A stretch of DNA of 64,000 nucleotides from Chthoniobacterales bacterium (GTDB lineage: Bacteria; Verrucomicrobiota; Verrucomicrobiia; Chthoniobacterales; UBA6821), in assembly GCA_019747895.1 (NCBI GenBank), contig JAIEQF010000020.1:1-64000 (forward strand). The letters are read 5' to 3'. The notes below the pieces were generated by a model. The model had not been told where the DNA came from. It searched no databases and saw only the letters and a program-made list of their open reading frames with translations. Shown here in pieces: positions 24,761-33,234 of this stretch (positions are counted from its first letter, which is position 1; the number at the start of each line of letters is the position of its first letter). A program made the position numbers and the translations under genes.

Positions 24761-27319
24761 ATGGAATCACTTCTCACTTTTAATGTCATTCCGCAACTGC
24801 CAGCGTCGTTAGAACATCTTCGTGAGCTTGCTTACAATATGTGGTGGAGTTGGGAACCGACAGCCCGTCGTTTGTTTCGTGAGCTTGATGTCGAACTTTG
24901 GGAACGTAGCAATCACAATCCTGTACGCGTCTTGCAGCTCTGTCATCAATCACGTTTGATTGAGGTTGGAAATGATGAGCGGTATTTGACAGAGCTCAAA
25001 AAAGTTTATCGCGCATTTCGGAATTATCTTGATCGGAGCGATACTTACAGCTCCTCACATTCCCAAGAAGCCATTGCTTATTTTTCAGCGGAGTATGGTT
25101 TGCATGAGTCTTTCCCGAATTATTCTGGAGGACTTGGCATTCTCTCTGGAGATCATTGTAAGTCAGCCTCTGATCTCGGTTTGAATTTCAGAGCCGTTGG
25201 TCTTCTTTATCGTGACGGTTATTTCAAACAGCAAATTAATAAAGAGGGATGGCAAGAAGCGGTGCAGTTGAATCAAATCGTCAATCATCTTCCGCTGCGC
25301 GAGGTGAAGATTGAGGACAGGCCACTTCGTATTTCCATCGAACTACCAGGTCGCCTTGTGATAGCTCGGGTTTGGGAGCTAGCGCTAGGACGTATTAAAA
25401 TTTATTTGCTCGATACGATGGTTCCTGAAAACAGTGGTGCTGATCAACTGATTACCGCTTCTTTGTATGGCGGCAATCAGGAACTTCGCATGCAACAAGA
25501 GATGGTCCTAGGGATTGGTGGAATCAGGGCGCTCAAAGCAATTGGCTTCTCTCCGAGAGTCTGCCACATGAATGAAGGTCATTCTGCTTTTCTTTCACTA
25601 GAACGCGTTCGCGATTTGGTTGAGGGAGAACAAGGGATTGATTTTGATGCGGCGCTTCAAGTGGTGGCGGCTTCGAATGTTTTTACGACGCACACTCCAG
25701 TTCCTGCTGGCAATGAGGTTTTCAGCGAAGAGCTCATGAAGGCCTATTTTGCAGACTACCCTAGCAAGGTGGGTTTGACGTGGGAACAATTCATGCGCTT
25801 GGGGCAAATGAGCATTGATCCCAAGGCGCTCTTTAGCATGACCATCTTGGCGTTAAGGACGAGTCGCTTTGCTAATGCCGTGAGCCAGCTTCATGGCGAA
25901 GTAAGTCGTCGCCTGTGGCAAGGTGTTTGGAAAGATGTGCCTGTTGAGGAAGTTCCTATCACCAGCATTACTAATGGGGTGCATGCCAAGACATGGGCTG
26001 CAGGAGAGTTTCATGAACTCTATGAAAAATATTTAGGAAAAGATTGGGAAGATCGACAGAGCGATCCTGGATTTTGGCGTGGAGTCATCGATATTCCTGA
26101 TGAAGTATTATGGCAGTTGCATCAAACATTAAAGCAACGAAGCATCGATTTTATGCGCGAAAGGATCCGTCGTCAGCGCGTGCGCAATGGAGAGCCGCCA
26201 GATGAAGTGAGGCATGTTAATCGGATTCTCAACACTGATGTCTTAACAATTGGTTTTGCACGACGCTTTGCTACCTACAAACGAGGAGCTCTTCTTTTTT
26301 CCGATCCCGAACGGTTGCACCGTATTATCACCAATCGCGAACATCCAGTGCAATTTGTTTTCGCCGGTAAGGCCCATCCAGCAGATGAAGAAGGAAAGAA
26401 AATTATCCAACAAGTTTATCAATACTCACGTGACCCGCAATTTGAAGGACGGATTATTTTTGTTGAAGATTATGACATCAATATTGGACGACGCCTCTAC
26501 CAAGGGTGTGATGTATGGCTCAACAATCCTTTAAGACCTTATGAAGCGAGTGGTACAAGTGGAATGAAGCTGCCTCTCAATGGTGGCATCAATCTGAGTG
26601 TGCTTGATGGTTGGTGGTTGGAGAGCTTTAATGGAAAAAATGGATGGGCTATTGGTGCTGAAATCATGGGGGGGAGCAATGACTATCAAAATGAAGTTGA
26701 TATTCAGAGCCTCTTTTCTGTGCTTGAAAACCAAATCGTGCCGCTCTACTACGCCAAGCCTGATGGACGTTTGCCGCTAGCATGGATACAATCGATGCGC
26801 GAATCGATGCGGACTATTGTTCCGATGTTTAATACGCATCGCATGGTCAAAGAATACGATCGCTTTCTTTATGAACCGGCAGGACTTGCTCATGAAGCCA
26901 TGGAGAAAAATAGTTTTCAAAATGCTCGCGAGCTGAGCCACTGGAAAAGAGAGATGTTTCTCCTCTGGCCTCAAGTAGAAATTCTCGAGCACCAAGTCAT
27001 ATCTGTCGAACAGCGTGACGCTTTTTTTGTAGGGGAAGAAGTCATGATCAAAGCCGTCATTAAGCTCGGAGCTATCAAGCCTGAACATGTTCGGGTGCAA
27101 GCCTACTTTGGTCCCTTCGAAAAAAATGTCATCACGGCACCACAGATCCTAGATATCAAAAATGTGATACCTTTGCCAGATGCAGGGGAGGGCGTTTATG
27201 AATACTCTGGAAAAATTCCGGCAGCAGAAAGTGGAAGTTACGCACTCCGTTTGCGCATCATTCCAACGCACCCGTATTTACTCCAATCGCATGAGCTCCG
27301 TTTAATCACCTGGGCGTAA
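24761..27319 (+). CDS. glgP: Alpha-glucan (glycogen/maltodextrin) phosphorylase
   Basis: A PLP-dependent phosphorylase that releases glucose 1-phosphate from alpha-1,4-glucans. The 852-residue protein belongs to the type with an N-terminal domain starting LEHLRELAYNMWWSWEPTARRLF, unlike the E. coli MalP/GlgP type. Catalytic signatures are YFSAEYGLHESFPNYSGGLG, HMNEGHSAF, TTHTPVPAGNEVF, RFATYKRGALL and the PLP-lysine block RPYEASGTSGMKLPLNGG (Lys near residue 606). The C-terminal about 100 residues form an added beta-rich domain. No other glycogen genes adjoin. The product can feed zwf, phosphoketolase and glycolysis. Confidence 0.95.
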   Translation: MESLLTFNVIPQLPASLEHLRELAYNMWWSWEPTARRLFRELDVELWERSNHNPVRVLQLCHQSRLIEVGNDERYLTELKKVYRAFRNYLDRSDTYSSSHSQEAIAYFSAEYGLHESFPNYSGGLGILSGDHCKSASDLGLNFRAVGLLYRDGYFKQQINKEGWQEAVQLNQIVNHLPLREVKIEDRPLRISIELPGRLVIARVWELALGRIKIYLLDTMVPENSGADQLITASLYGGNQELRMQQEMVLGIGGIRALKAIGFSPRVCHMNEGHSAFLSLERVRDLVEGEQGIDFDAALQVVAASNVFTTHTPVPAGNEVFSEELMKAYFADYPSKVGLTWEQFMRLGQMSIDPKALFSMTILALRTSRFANAVSQLHGEVSRRLWQGVWKDVPVEEVPITSITNGVHAKTWAAGEFHELYEKYLGKDWEDRQSDPGFWRGVIDIPDEVLWQLHQTLKQRSIDFMRERIRRQRVRNGEPPDEVRHVNRILNTDVLTIGFARRFATYKRGALLFSDPERLHRIITNREHPVQFVFAGKAHPADEEGKKIIQQVYQYSRDPQFEGRIIFVEDYDINIGRRLYQGCDVWLNNPLRPYEASGTSGMKLPLNGGINLSVLDGWWLESFNGKNGWAIGAEIMGGSNDYQNEVDIQSLFSVLENQIVPLYYAKPDGRLPLAWIQSMRESMRTIVPMFNTHRMVKEYDRFLYEPAGLAHEAMEKNSFQNARELSHWKREMFLLWPQVEILEHQVISVEQRDAFFVGEEVMIKAVIKLGAIKPEHVRVQAYFGPFEKNVITAPQILDIKNVIPLPDAGEGVYEYSGKIPAAESGSYALRLRIIPTHPYLLQSHELRLITWA

Positions 27320-27541
27320 ATTTCATTTGTAAATGCTACTAAGATGGCGAATCGCTGCGTTACTTCGGTGCTCGCCTCGTCACGTATTGCATATACCCTC
27401 CTCCGCTGTGCTCCGAGGCGCCTTGCGCTTTATGCAACTCGCTCGCTCCCGCGAGGCTCGCCCTGCGGGCTGCCTTCAGCAGTCGATCCGGCGGCTGCCA
27501 CGCCGCACGTATTCCTCTCAGCGCATTTCCAAACGAAATTC
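27318..27541. repeat. Palindromic element, copy D, carrying a nested insertion
   Basis: The outer arms AAATTTCATTTGTAAATGCT (27317-27336) and GCGCATTTCCAAACGAAATT (to 27540) are inverted. The core is nearly identical to copy C through CTCCGAGGCGCCTTGCGCTTTATGC. The right half is interrupted at about 27438-27518 by the GC-rich repeat also seen at 600-690. The open frames through it are repeat-derived and not called genes. Confidence 0.75.
27438..27518 (+). repeat. GC-rich dispersed repeat, copy 2, nested in copy D
   Basis: Matches the minus strand of 600-690 (CTCCCGCGAGGCT, GGGCTGCCTTCAGCAGTC, GCGGCTGCCACGCCGCA). Its presence inside the otherwise continuous palindrome D indicates it inserted later. 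Confidence 0.65.
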
Positions 27542-27585
27542 CGATTTCCTTGGAGATGTGTCGTTTAATTTGGTAAGAATTTTTT

Positions 27586-27622
27586 TCCTGTAACCTGCAA
27601 CCTGCAACCTGGTAACCTGCTC
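27586..27622. repeat. CCTGCAA-type heptamer arm
   Basis: CCTGTAA, CCTGCAA, CCTGCAA, CCTGGTAA, CCTGCTCC end 2 bp before the ATG at 27625, leaving no room for an SD. The arrangement is the same as upstream of tatC. Confidence 0.7.
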
Positions 27623-27624
27623 CT

Positions 27625-28677
27625 ATGAAACTAAAAAAAATCCTCATGCCGCTTGTGCAGACAACCGTAACATTGTTGCTGCTCTGGTGGATTTTTCATG
27701 ACTCTGCGAAGCGGCAGCAGATGGCGTTGGCGCTCCAAAATGCGAATGCATGGTGGCTCATTCCTGGTTTTATTTCATTTGGATTGGTTCTGGTAACGAC
27801 GACATGGCGCTGGTCTCTCTTGCTTGCGGTGCAGGGGATTCATCTTGGCTGGAAGAGAACCTGGCAGCTCGTCATGATTGGAATGTTTTTTAATCTCTTC
27901 CTACTTGGCTCGACTGGTGGTGATGTGGTGAAGATTTTTTACACCATGCGGGAAGTCCCTCAAAAAAAGACAGCGGTCTTTTTGAGTATTGTGGTTGATC
28001 GTCTGGTGGGGATGTTTGCGATCATGATGATTACGTTGACGATTGCCATTTGTTTTTTTTCAGATCTAGGAAGAACAATGGTAACACGCAGCCTCTTAAC
28101 AACCGTCGGAGCTGTCTTTGGAGGATTTCTTGTTTTTCTCATCGTCAGTTTAGTTGCGGATCATTTTCATCTTTGGAAAAAAATTCCACACTGGTTGCCT
28201 GGGCATCGTTTTTTAATCGATATCGCTACAGCTTTTTCATCTTATGCCCGTAATCGCGGAGCACTCGTCGGGGCTCTTTGTTACTCTTTCTTGCAAAATA
28301 TTTTTCTGTTTGCCACCACTATTTTTGCAGCCTGTGCCTTTGCCTCTATTCCTGGGGCTCCCAGAATAGTAACGTTGATTGAAGCCATTCCCATTGTAAA
28401 TACGATCAGCGCTATTCCTGTCAGTCTTAGTGGTATTGGCGTGCGTGAGGGGCTTTTTGAAACATTGCTCAACACGATCGATGGAACGCCAAAATCATTA
28501 GCCGTGATTATTTCTTTAACCGCTTTTTTTCTGACGGTGCTCTGGAGTTTGCTGGGAGGCCTTGTCTATCTCTTCTATCGCCCAAGTACTCCTGAGCATC
28601 TTTCTATTAGCGAAATGACTCATGAAGTCGACGTGATGGAACATCTCATAGAAGAAGAGGTAGAGCGGGCTTCATAA
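27625..28677 (+). CDS. YbhN/AglD-type flippase-like membrane protein (UPF0104)
   Basis: A 350-residue polytopic protein of the lysylphosphatidylglycerol-synthase transmembrane family. Family blocks: LFLLGSTGGDVVKIFYT (residues about 90-106), VVDRLVGMFA, and ISAIPVSLSGIGVREGLF near residue 270. About eight hydrophobic helices are visible. Only the TM domain is present, without the MprF synthase domain, so a lipid-transport or glycolipid role is likelier than amino-acylation of PG. Neighbours give no further hint. Confidence 0.85.
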   Translation: MKLKKILMPLVQTTVTLLLLWWIFHDSAKRQQMALALQNANAWWLIPGFISFGLVLVTTTWRWSLLLAVQGIHLGWKRTWQLVMIGMFFNLFLLGSTGGDVVKIFYTMREVPQKKTAVFLSIVVDRLVGMFAIMMITLTIAICFFSDLGRTMVTRSLLTTVGAVFGGFLVFLIVSLVADHFHLWKKIPHWLPGHRFLIDIATAFSSYARNRGALVGALCYSFLQNIFLFATTIFAACAFASIPGAPRIVTLIEAIPIVNTISAIPVSLSGIGVREGLFETLLNTIDGTPKSLAVIISLTAFFLTVLWSLLGGLVYLFYRPSTPEHLSISEMTHEVDVMEHLIEEEVERAS

Positions 28678-28732
28678 AAAAATGATCGTGACATCCCATT
28701 AGTTCTCCGCTACCATCTTCCGACCATTTGTT

Positions 28733-29026
28733 ATGCAACGAAAAAGCGCTTTCTCTCGTAGACTACCTGACCTCGTAACTGAGGAATTAGTCGCTGTCCT
28801 TTCTAAAAAAGGTACCTCTTTTGAATTCAAACAACTTTTTGATATCATTCACGAGCGTCTCAAAAAAAGAAATGCTGCTAGTGGAGGTGAAGAGATGCTT
28901 CGTTTGCGCGCTTATGAAAAGCTGCAACATCTTGTCTCTCGCGGAATGGTCAAGAAAACTGGCAAAAAATACAAAGGTCTCGTTTCGTTAGCCAATGCTT
29001 TGGTCGAGGCGACACCAGCTAAATAA
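28733..29026 (+). CDS. Small basic hypothetical protein
   Basis: A 97-residue protein, rich in Lys, Arg and Leu. The segment FKQLFDIIHERLKKRN followed by LRLRAYEKLQHLVSRGMVKKTGKKYKGL resembles a winged-helix layout (helix, helix, then a basic wing), so DNA or RNA binding is possible. I do not recognise the family. It lies 56 bp after the YbhN-like gene and 29 bp before nuoA on the same strand, so it may be cotranscribed with either. Confidence 0.6.
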   Translation: MQRKSAFSRRLPDLVTEELVAVLSKKGTSFEFKQLFDIIHERLKKRNAASGGEEMLRLRAYEKLQHLVSRGMVKKTGKKYKGLVSLANALVEATPAK

Positions 29027-29055
29027 TTTTTTTAAGCAGCATTACTTCAACGGCA

Positions 29056-29430
29056 ATGATTGATTCTTTTGCTTCCTTGCTCATTCATATTATCGTGGCC
29101 ATCGGCTTTGCTCTCTCGGTTTGGCTGGGAAGCTTTCTTTTGGGGCGCATTGGCACAGCATTAGGAGTTAAAAACTCAGCTTACGAATGTGGTATGTTGC
29201 CTAAGATGACCATTCAGCCTCGCTTCAGCGTGAAGTTTTATCTCGTAGCGATGCTCTTCATTCTTTTTGATATTGAAGTTGTCTTTATGGTTCCTTGGGC
29301 TGTTTGCTATCGTGATTTTATTGCCCAATACGGAACGATCATTTTAGGAAGCATGCTGAGTTTTGTGACCGTTCTGATGGTCGGCTATCTTTATGCGATT
29401 AAGAAAGGTGCGTTGGAGTGGACGCGATAG
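29056..29430 (+). CDS. nuoA: NADH-quinone oxidoreductase subunit A
   Basis: NuoA is a three-TM subunit of respiratory complex I. The 124-residue protein carries the family blocks YECGMLP (with the conserved Cys), FSVKFYLVAMLFILFDIEVVFMVPWAV and a third TM helix. The usual partners nuoB-nuoN do not follow; the next 390 bp are repeats and tRNA-Ser. Complex I genes must therefore be split, unless this is a lone copy. Confidence 0.94.
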   Translation: MIDSFASLLIHIIVAIGFALSVWLGSFLLGRIGTALGVKNSAYECGMLPKMTIQPRFSVKFYLVAMLFILFDIEVVFMVPWAVCYRDFIAQYGTIILGSMLSFVTVLMVGYLYAIKKGALEWTR

Positions 29431-29437
29431 CAGCAGT

Positions 29438-29589
29438 TCAGGTTACAGGTTGCAGCTTACAGGGATTTTTTTGGACTTTCTGTTTATATTTGATCACTAA
29501 TTTTCTCATATGGATTCAGGTAGAACAAAAAATTTTTCTTTTCCTTTCGAAGCTGTAGTTTACAGTTTGCAGCCTGCTGTAACCTGAAT
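29438..29589. repeat. CCTGCAA-type inverted heptamer pair
   Basis: The left arm (29438-29463, CAGGTTACAGGTTGCAGCTTAC) and right arm (29551-29589, GTTTACAGTTTGCAGCCTGC then TGTAACCTG) are inverted around an AT-rich spacer, directly upstream of tRNA-Ser. Confidence 0.7.
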
Positions 29590-29599
29590 CGCTGTTAAA

Positions 29600-29688
29600 G
29601 GAAGGGTGGCTGAGTCCGGTTTAAAGTACTCGACTCGAAATCGAGCGTAGGGTTAAACCTACCGTGGGTTCGAATCCCACCCCTTCCG
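29600..29688 (+). tRNA. tRNA-Ser (CGA)
   Basis: A long-variable-arm cloverleaf of 89 nt: acceptor GGAAGGG/CCCTTCC, anticodon stem CTCGA/TCGAG with loop CTCGAAA (anticodon CGA), variable arm CGTAGGGTTAAACCTACC, T arm GGGTTCGAATCCC, discriminator G. CCA is not encoded. Confidence 0.96.
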
Positions 29689-29697
29689 TATTATGCC

Positions 29698-29813
29698 AGC
29701 TGCTTTGCAGCTAAAAATAAAAGTTAATGGCCACAAAGAACACAAAGAAACCAAAAATTTTAAAAAAAATCTCTTAGCTCTTTGATTTCTTTGTGTTCTT
29801 TGTGGCTATTTTT
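29698..29813. repeat. Mini-hairpin and ACAAAGA-type inverted pair
   Basis: AGCTGC-TTT-GCAGCT (29698-29712) precedes a left arm GGCCACAAAGAACACAAAGA (29729) and the inverted right arm TTTCTTTGTGTTCTTTGTGG (to about 29809). The hairpin would be long and nearly perfect. Confidence 0.75.
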
Positions 29814-29827
29814 TTTATTCTTTGTTT

Positions 29828-30277
29828 ATGAAATCAGTTCTTTTTGTCTGTACCGGAAATACCTGTCGTAGTCCGATGGCGGAAGCTCTTTTGGAAAAAA
29901 TACTTCCTCAGTATTCAAAAATAAAAGTCGCTTCTGCAGGAGTTCAAGCAACTCCCGGTCTTCCTGCAAGTACTATGACATTGAAGGTTCTTGCGGAAGA
30001 GGGAATTAGTTTCACTCGTTTTCAAAGCCAAGTAGTGACGCCTGAGCTAATCGCTCATGCGACTTATGTTTTTGCCATGACGCAACAACATCGTGATTTT
30101 TTAATACGTCACTATCCTCGCCATCAAGAGAAAGTTTTTTTACTGACCGAATGGACGACGCAAGAAGACCTTCTCGACCCGATTGGAGGAAGCTTTCAAG
30201 ACTATCAAGAGTGTAGTGAGGTGATAAAATCTTGTTTAGAAAAAATAGTTCCTTTTATTCAAGGTGAGGTTGAGTGA
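29828..30277 (+). CDS. Low-molecular-weight protein-tyrosine phosphatase family protein
   Basis: About 149 residues. The P-loop C-x5-R-S is at the N-terminus ([16 protein letters not shown]), and the catalytic Asp loop is [13 protein letters not shown] near residue 120. This family includes YwlE-type arginine phosphatases; the Thr in CTGNTCR is the hallmark residue linked to arginine-phosphate preference in YwlE, so that activity is plausible. The frame opens at a TTG (29822) but the ATG at 29828 is preferred. It is followed after 10 bp by glyA, so the two form an operon, an order seen in several bacteria. Confidence 0.9.
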   Translation: MKSVLFVCTGNTCRSPMAEALLEKILPQYSKIKVASAGVQATPGLPASTMTLKVLAEEGISFTRFQSQVVTPELIAHATYVFAMTQQHRDFLIRHYPRHQEKVFLLTEWTTQEDLLDPIGGSFQDYQECSEVIKSCLEKIVPFIQGEVE

Positions 30278-30287
30278 TAATCTAGTT

Positions 30288-31523
30288 ATGAATAATTTTC
30301 TTAAAAAAACAGATCCGCAAATTGCTGCAGCCATTGAAGCTGAAGAACAGCGTCAGTACGATCATCTTGAGTTAATTGCTTCTGAAAATTTCACAAGTCA
30401 AGCAGTACGAGAAGCACAAGGCTCTTGCCTCACAAACAAATATGCTGAAGGTTATCCCTCTCGTCGCTGGTATGGGGGTTGTGAGCATGTTGATCGTGTC
30501 GAAGAGTTGGCTCGTGAGCGAGCGCTGGCGCTCTTTGGGGGAGATCATGTTAATGTGCAACCTCATAGTGGTAGTCAAGCTAACATGGCCGTCTATTTCA
30601 CTGCGTTGCAGCCTGGGGATACGATTCTCACAATGGACTTGGCGCATGGTGGGCATTTAACGCATGGGCATCGCGCTAATTTTTCTGGGAAGTTGTACGC
30701 CGTTCATCATTACGGAGTCAGCCCCGAGACTGGTTATATTGATTATGAGGCACTTGAAAAACAAGCCAAAGAAGTCAAACCGAAGATGATCACTGCTGGC
30801 GCTTCTGCCTATTCTCGAACTATTGATTTTGAAAGGATGCGCCATATTGCAGATAGCGTCGGAGCTTATCTTTTTGTTGACATGGCTCACATTGCAGGAC
30901 TTGTTGCCGGGAAAGTTCACCCAAGTCCTATTCCCTATGCTGATTTTGTAGCAACAACAACACACAAAAGTTTGCGTGGTCCTCGTGCAGGTCTGATCAT
31001 TTGCCGAGAGACATTTGCTAAGAAGCTGGATGCCCAGGTATTTCCTGGTGTCCAAGGTGGACCGCTCATGCATGTCATTGCTGCCAAAGCAGTCTGCTTG
31101 CACGAGGCCTTGCAGCCTTCCTTCCGTGACTATGCAAAACAGATTGTCCTCAATGCACAGGCGCTTGCCGGACGTCTGATGGAGCTGGGATATACCATTG
31201 TTTCAGGTGGTACCGATAATCATTTGATGTTAGTCGACCTTCGTCCTCGAGGAATTCAAGGTTTAGAAGCTCAAGAAACACTCGATCGAGTTGCTATGAC
31301 AGTTAATAAAAACGCGATTCCATTCGATACGGAACCAATTACCAAGACAGGTGGTATCCGTCTTGGCACAGCGGCTCTCACGACGCGAGGCTTACGAGAA
31401 GCTGACATGATCAAGGTTGCCGAATTTCTTCACCAAGGATTAGAAAATCGGCATAACGACGAGGCTCTTTTACAACTTCGCAAGCAAGTTACTGACTTTA
31501 CAAAAAATTTTCCAATCCCGTAA
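30288..31523 (+). CDS. glyA: Serine hydroxymethyltransferase
   Basis: A PLP enzyme interconverting serine plus tetrahydrofolate with glycine plus 5,10-methylene-THF, the main source of one-carbon units. About 411 residues from [11 protein letters not shown]; the frame extends 8 codons upstream without support. Signatures: [42 protein letters not shown], the PLP-Lys block [14 protein letters not shown] and [12 protein letters not shown]-like [22 protein letters not shown]. Length is normal. Confidence 0.98.
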   Translation: MNNFLKKTDPQIAAAIEAEEQRQYDHLELIASENFTSQAVREAQGSCLTNKYAEGYPSRRWYGGCEHVDRVEELARERALALFGGDHVNVQPHSGSQANMAVYFTALQPGDTILTMDLAHGGHLTHGHRANFSGKLYAVHHYGVSPETGYIDYEALEKQAKEVKPKMITAGASAYSRTIDFERMRHIADSVGAYLFVDMAHIAGLVAGKVHPSPIPYADFVATTTHKSLRGPRAGLIICRETFAKKLDAQVFPGVQGGPLMHVIAAKAVCLHEALQPSFRDYAKQIVLNAQALAGRLMELGYTIVSGGTDNHLMLVDLRPRGIQGLEAQETLDRVAMTVNKNAIPFDTEPITKTGGIRLGTAALTTRGLREADMIKVAEFLHQGLENRHNDEALLQLRKQVTDFTKNFPIP

Positions 31524-31712
31524 GACAGGCGAAAGGCTGAAGGCTAAAGACTGAAGGTGATATTACGTGAAAACAAGATACGGTTTTTGAATCCATTTGC
31601 TAATTATGATATCTTTAGTAATAAACCTCTTCCTTCAGCCTTCCACCTTTAGCCTCTCAATTTTATGAACTCAAATCCTCCAGCCTTCAGTCTTCAGCCT
31701 TTAGCCTCGCGA
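31524..31712. repeat. CCTTCAG-type heptamer pair reaching into zwf
   Basis: The left arm (31530-31560, GGCTGAAGGCTAAAGACTGAAG) and the right arm (31626-31712, CCTTCAGCCTTCCACCTTTAG and, after the zwf ATG, CAGCCTTCAGTCTTCAGCC) are inverted. The distal part of the right arm encodes the first residues of Zwf. Confidence 0.75.
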
Positions 31713-33194
31713 TTAGCGCCCGAATCATGTACGCTCGTGATTTTTGGAGCCACGGGAGATCTCACGCATCGCAAGCTCATCCCTGCTCTTTATAACTTAG
31801 CTGTGGAAGGAGCCTTGCCAGCAGGTCTCAATGTTGTTGGGTTTGCTCGTCGTGAAAAAAGCAATGAAGAATTTCGAGATGAACTCAAAGTCACGACGCA
31901 AAAATTTTCTCGCACATCACTGAATGAAGAAATCTGGAATCGCTTTGCTCAATCAATTTCTTATCATCGAAGTGAATTTCATGATCTCAATGGCTATTGC
32001 AGACTTGTGGAGCAGTTGGGCAAGGACGATCTGCTCAGTAAGAGCACGGGGAATCGTCTTTTTTATCTGGCCGTGGCTCCTGATCAAGTCGAAGTCATTT
32101 TGCATAATCTCAAAGAGAGTGGCTTGAATTTTCCTCGTGAAGGAAGTTGGGCGCGCGTGATCATTGAGAAACCATTTGGTGTCGATCTCAAGACAGCACA
32201 TCATCTCAACAAGCTTGTCCATGGTGCATTTCCAGAAAAAGAAACCTATCGCATTGATCACTATTTGGGCAAAGAGACAGCACAAAACATCATGGTCTTG
32301 CGATTTGCTAATTCGATTTTTGAATCCATTTGGAATTCTAAACATGTTCATCATGTTCAGATCACAGCAGCCGAGCCGCTTGGTGTAGAGGGGCGCGCTG
32401 GCTACTACGATAAAGCAGGAGCATTGCGTGATATGGTTCAGAATCATTTATTGCAACTCTTGACCCTCATGGCGATGGAACCGCCAATGAGTATGAGTGC
32501 TGATGCTATTCGTGATGAGAAAGTCAAAGTCTTGAAGTCACTGCGTCCTTTGAGGGGAAAAGATGTTTTTAAAAATGTTGTGCGTGGGCAATATGCTGAG
32601 GGCATTATCAAGGGGCAGCCTGTTCCTGCATATCGTTCAGAACCAGGAGTCGCTCCTGAATCGACTACAGAAAGTTACGTGGCGCTCCAGATTGCGATTG
32701 ATAATTGGCGCTGGGCAGGGGTTCCTTTTTTTGTGAGAGCAGGAAAACGAATGGCTCATACAGGTTCAGAAATTGCTATTACCTTTAACGCTGTTCCTCC
32801 CGTGCTCTTCAATACGCTGGGCCATACTTTAGAGCGAAATGTACTCGTGATCCGCATTCAACCAAATGAAGGAATTTCCCTCGGCATGTCTGCAAAGACT
32901 CCAGGATCTACATTACAGATTGAGCCAGTGAAAATGAATTTCTGTTATGGCACTTCCTTCCAGAAACAAAATCCGGAAGCTTACGAGCGACTCCTGCTTG
33001 ATGCCATGAGTGGCGATGCGACGCTCTTTGCTCGGAGTGACGAGGTTGAAGCCGCGTGGACTTTTGTTGATGGTATTGAAGAGGCTTGGTTGCAATCGAG
33101 TGACGATTTGAAATTTTACCCAAGCGGCGGGTGTGGCCCAGAAGCTGCAGATGACTTGCTAGCGGCCTCAGGAGCGGTTTGGAGAATGTTATAA
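31665..33194 (+). CDS. zwf: Glucose-6-phosphate 1-dehydrogenase
   Basis: The NADP-linked first enzyme of the oxidative pentose phosphate pathway. Signatures: the dinucleotide motif VIFGATGDLTHRKL near residue 27, IIEKPFG, the substrate block RIDHYLGKE and a C-terminal region ending in an alternate AASGAVWRM-type tail. The 509-residue length is normal. The only ATG before the dinucleotide motif is at 31665, so the N-terminal stretch PPAFSLQPLASRLA is translated from a CCTTCAG heptamer arm. The pathway feeds pentose phosphates to phosphoketolase. pgl and gnd are not adjacent. Confidence 0.96.
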   Translation: MNSNPPAFSLQPLASRLAPESCTLVIFGATGDLTHRKLIPALYNLAVEGALPAGLNVVGFARREKSNEEFRDELKVTTQKFSRTSLNEEIWNRFAQSISYHRSEFHDLNGYCRLVEQLGKDDLLSKSTGNRLFYLAVAPDQVEVILHNLKESGLNFPREGSWARVIIEKPFGVDLKTAHHLNKLVHGAFPEKETYRIDHYLGKETAQNIMVLRFANSIFESIWNSKHVHHVQITAAEPLGVEGRAGYYDKAGALRDMVQNHLLQLLTLMAMEPPMSMSADAIRDEKVKVLKSLRPLRGKDVFKNVVRGQYAEGIIKGQPVPAYRSEPGVAPESTTESYVALQIAIDNWRWAGVPFFVRAGKRMAHTGSEIAITFNAVPPVLFNTLGHTLERNVLVIRIQPNEGISLGMSAKTPGSTLQIEPVKMNFCYGTSFQKQNPEAYERLLLDAMSGDATLFARSDEVEAAWTFVDGIEEAWLQSSDDLKFYPSGGCGPEAADDLLAASGAVWRML

Positions 33195-33234
33195 TTTTTT
33201 TCTAAAGCATGCCTGCAATGACTGGAGATTTTCC

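Noticed and set aside
27333-27593. Two overlapping frames downstream of glgP
   Set aside because: Both are translations of palindromic element D and the nested GC-rich repeat; no protein family signal.
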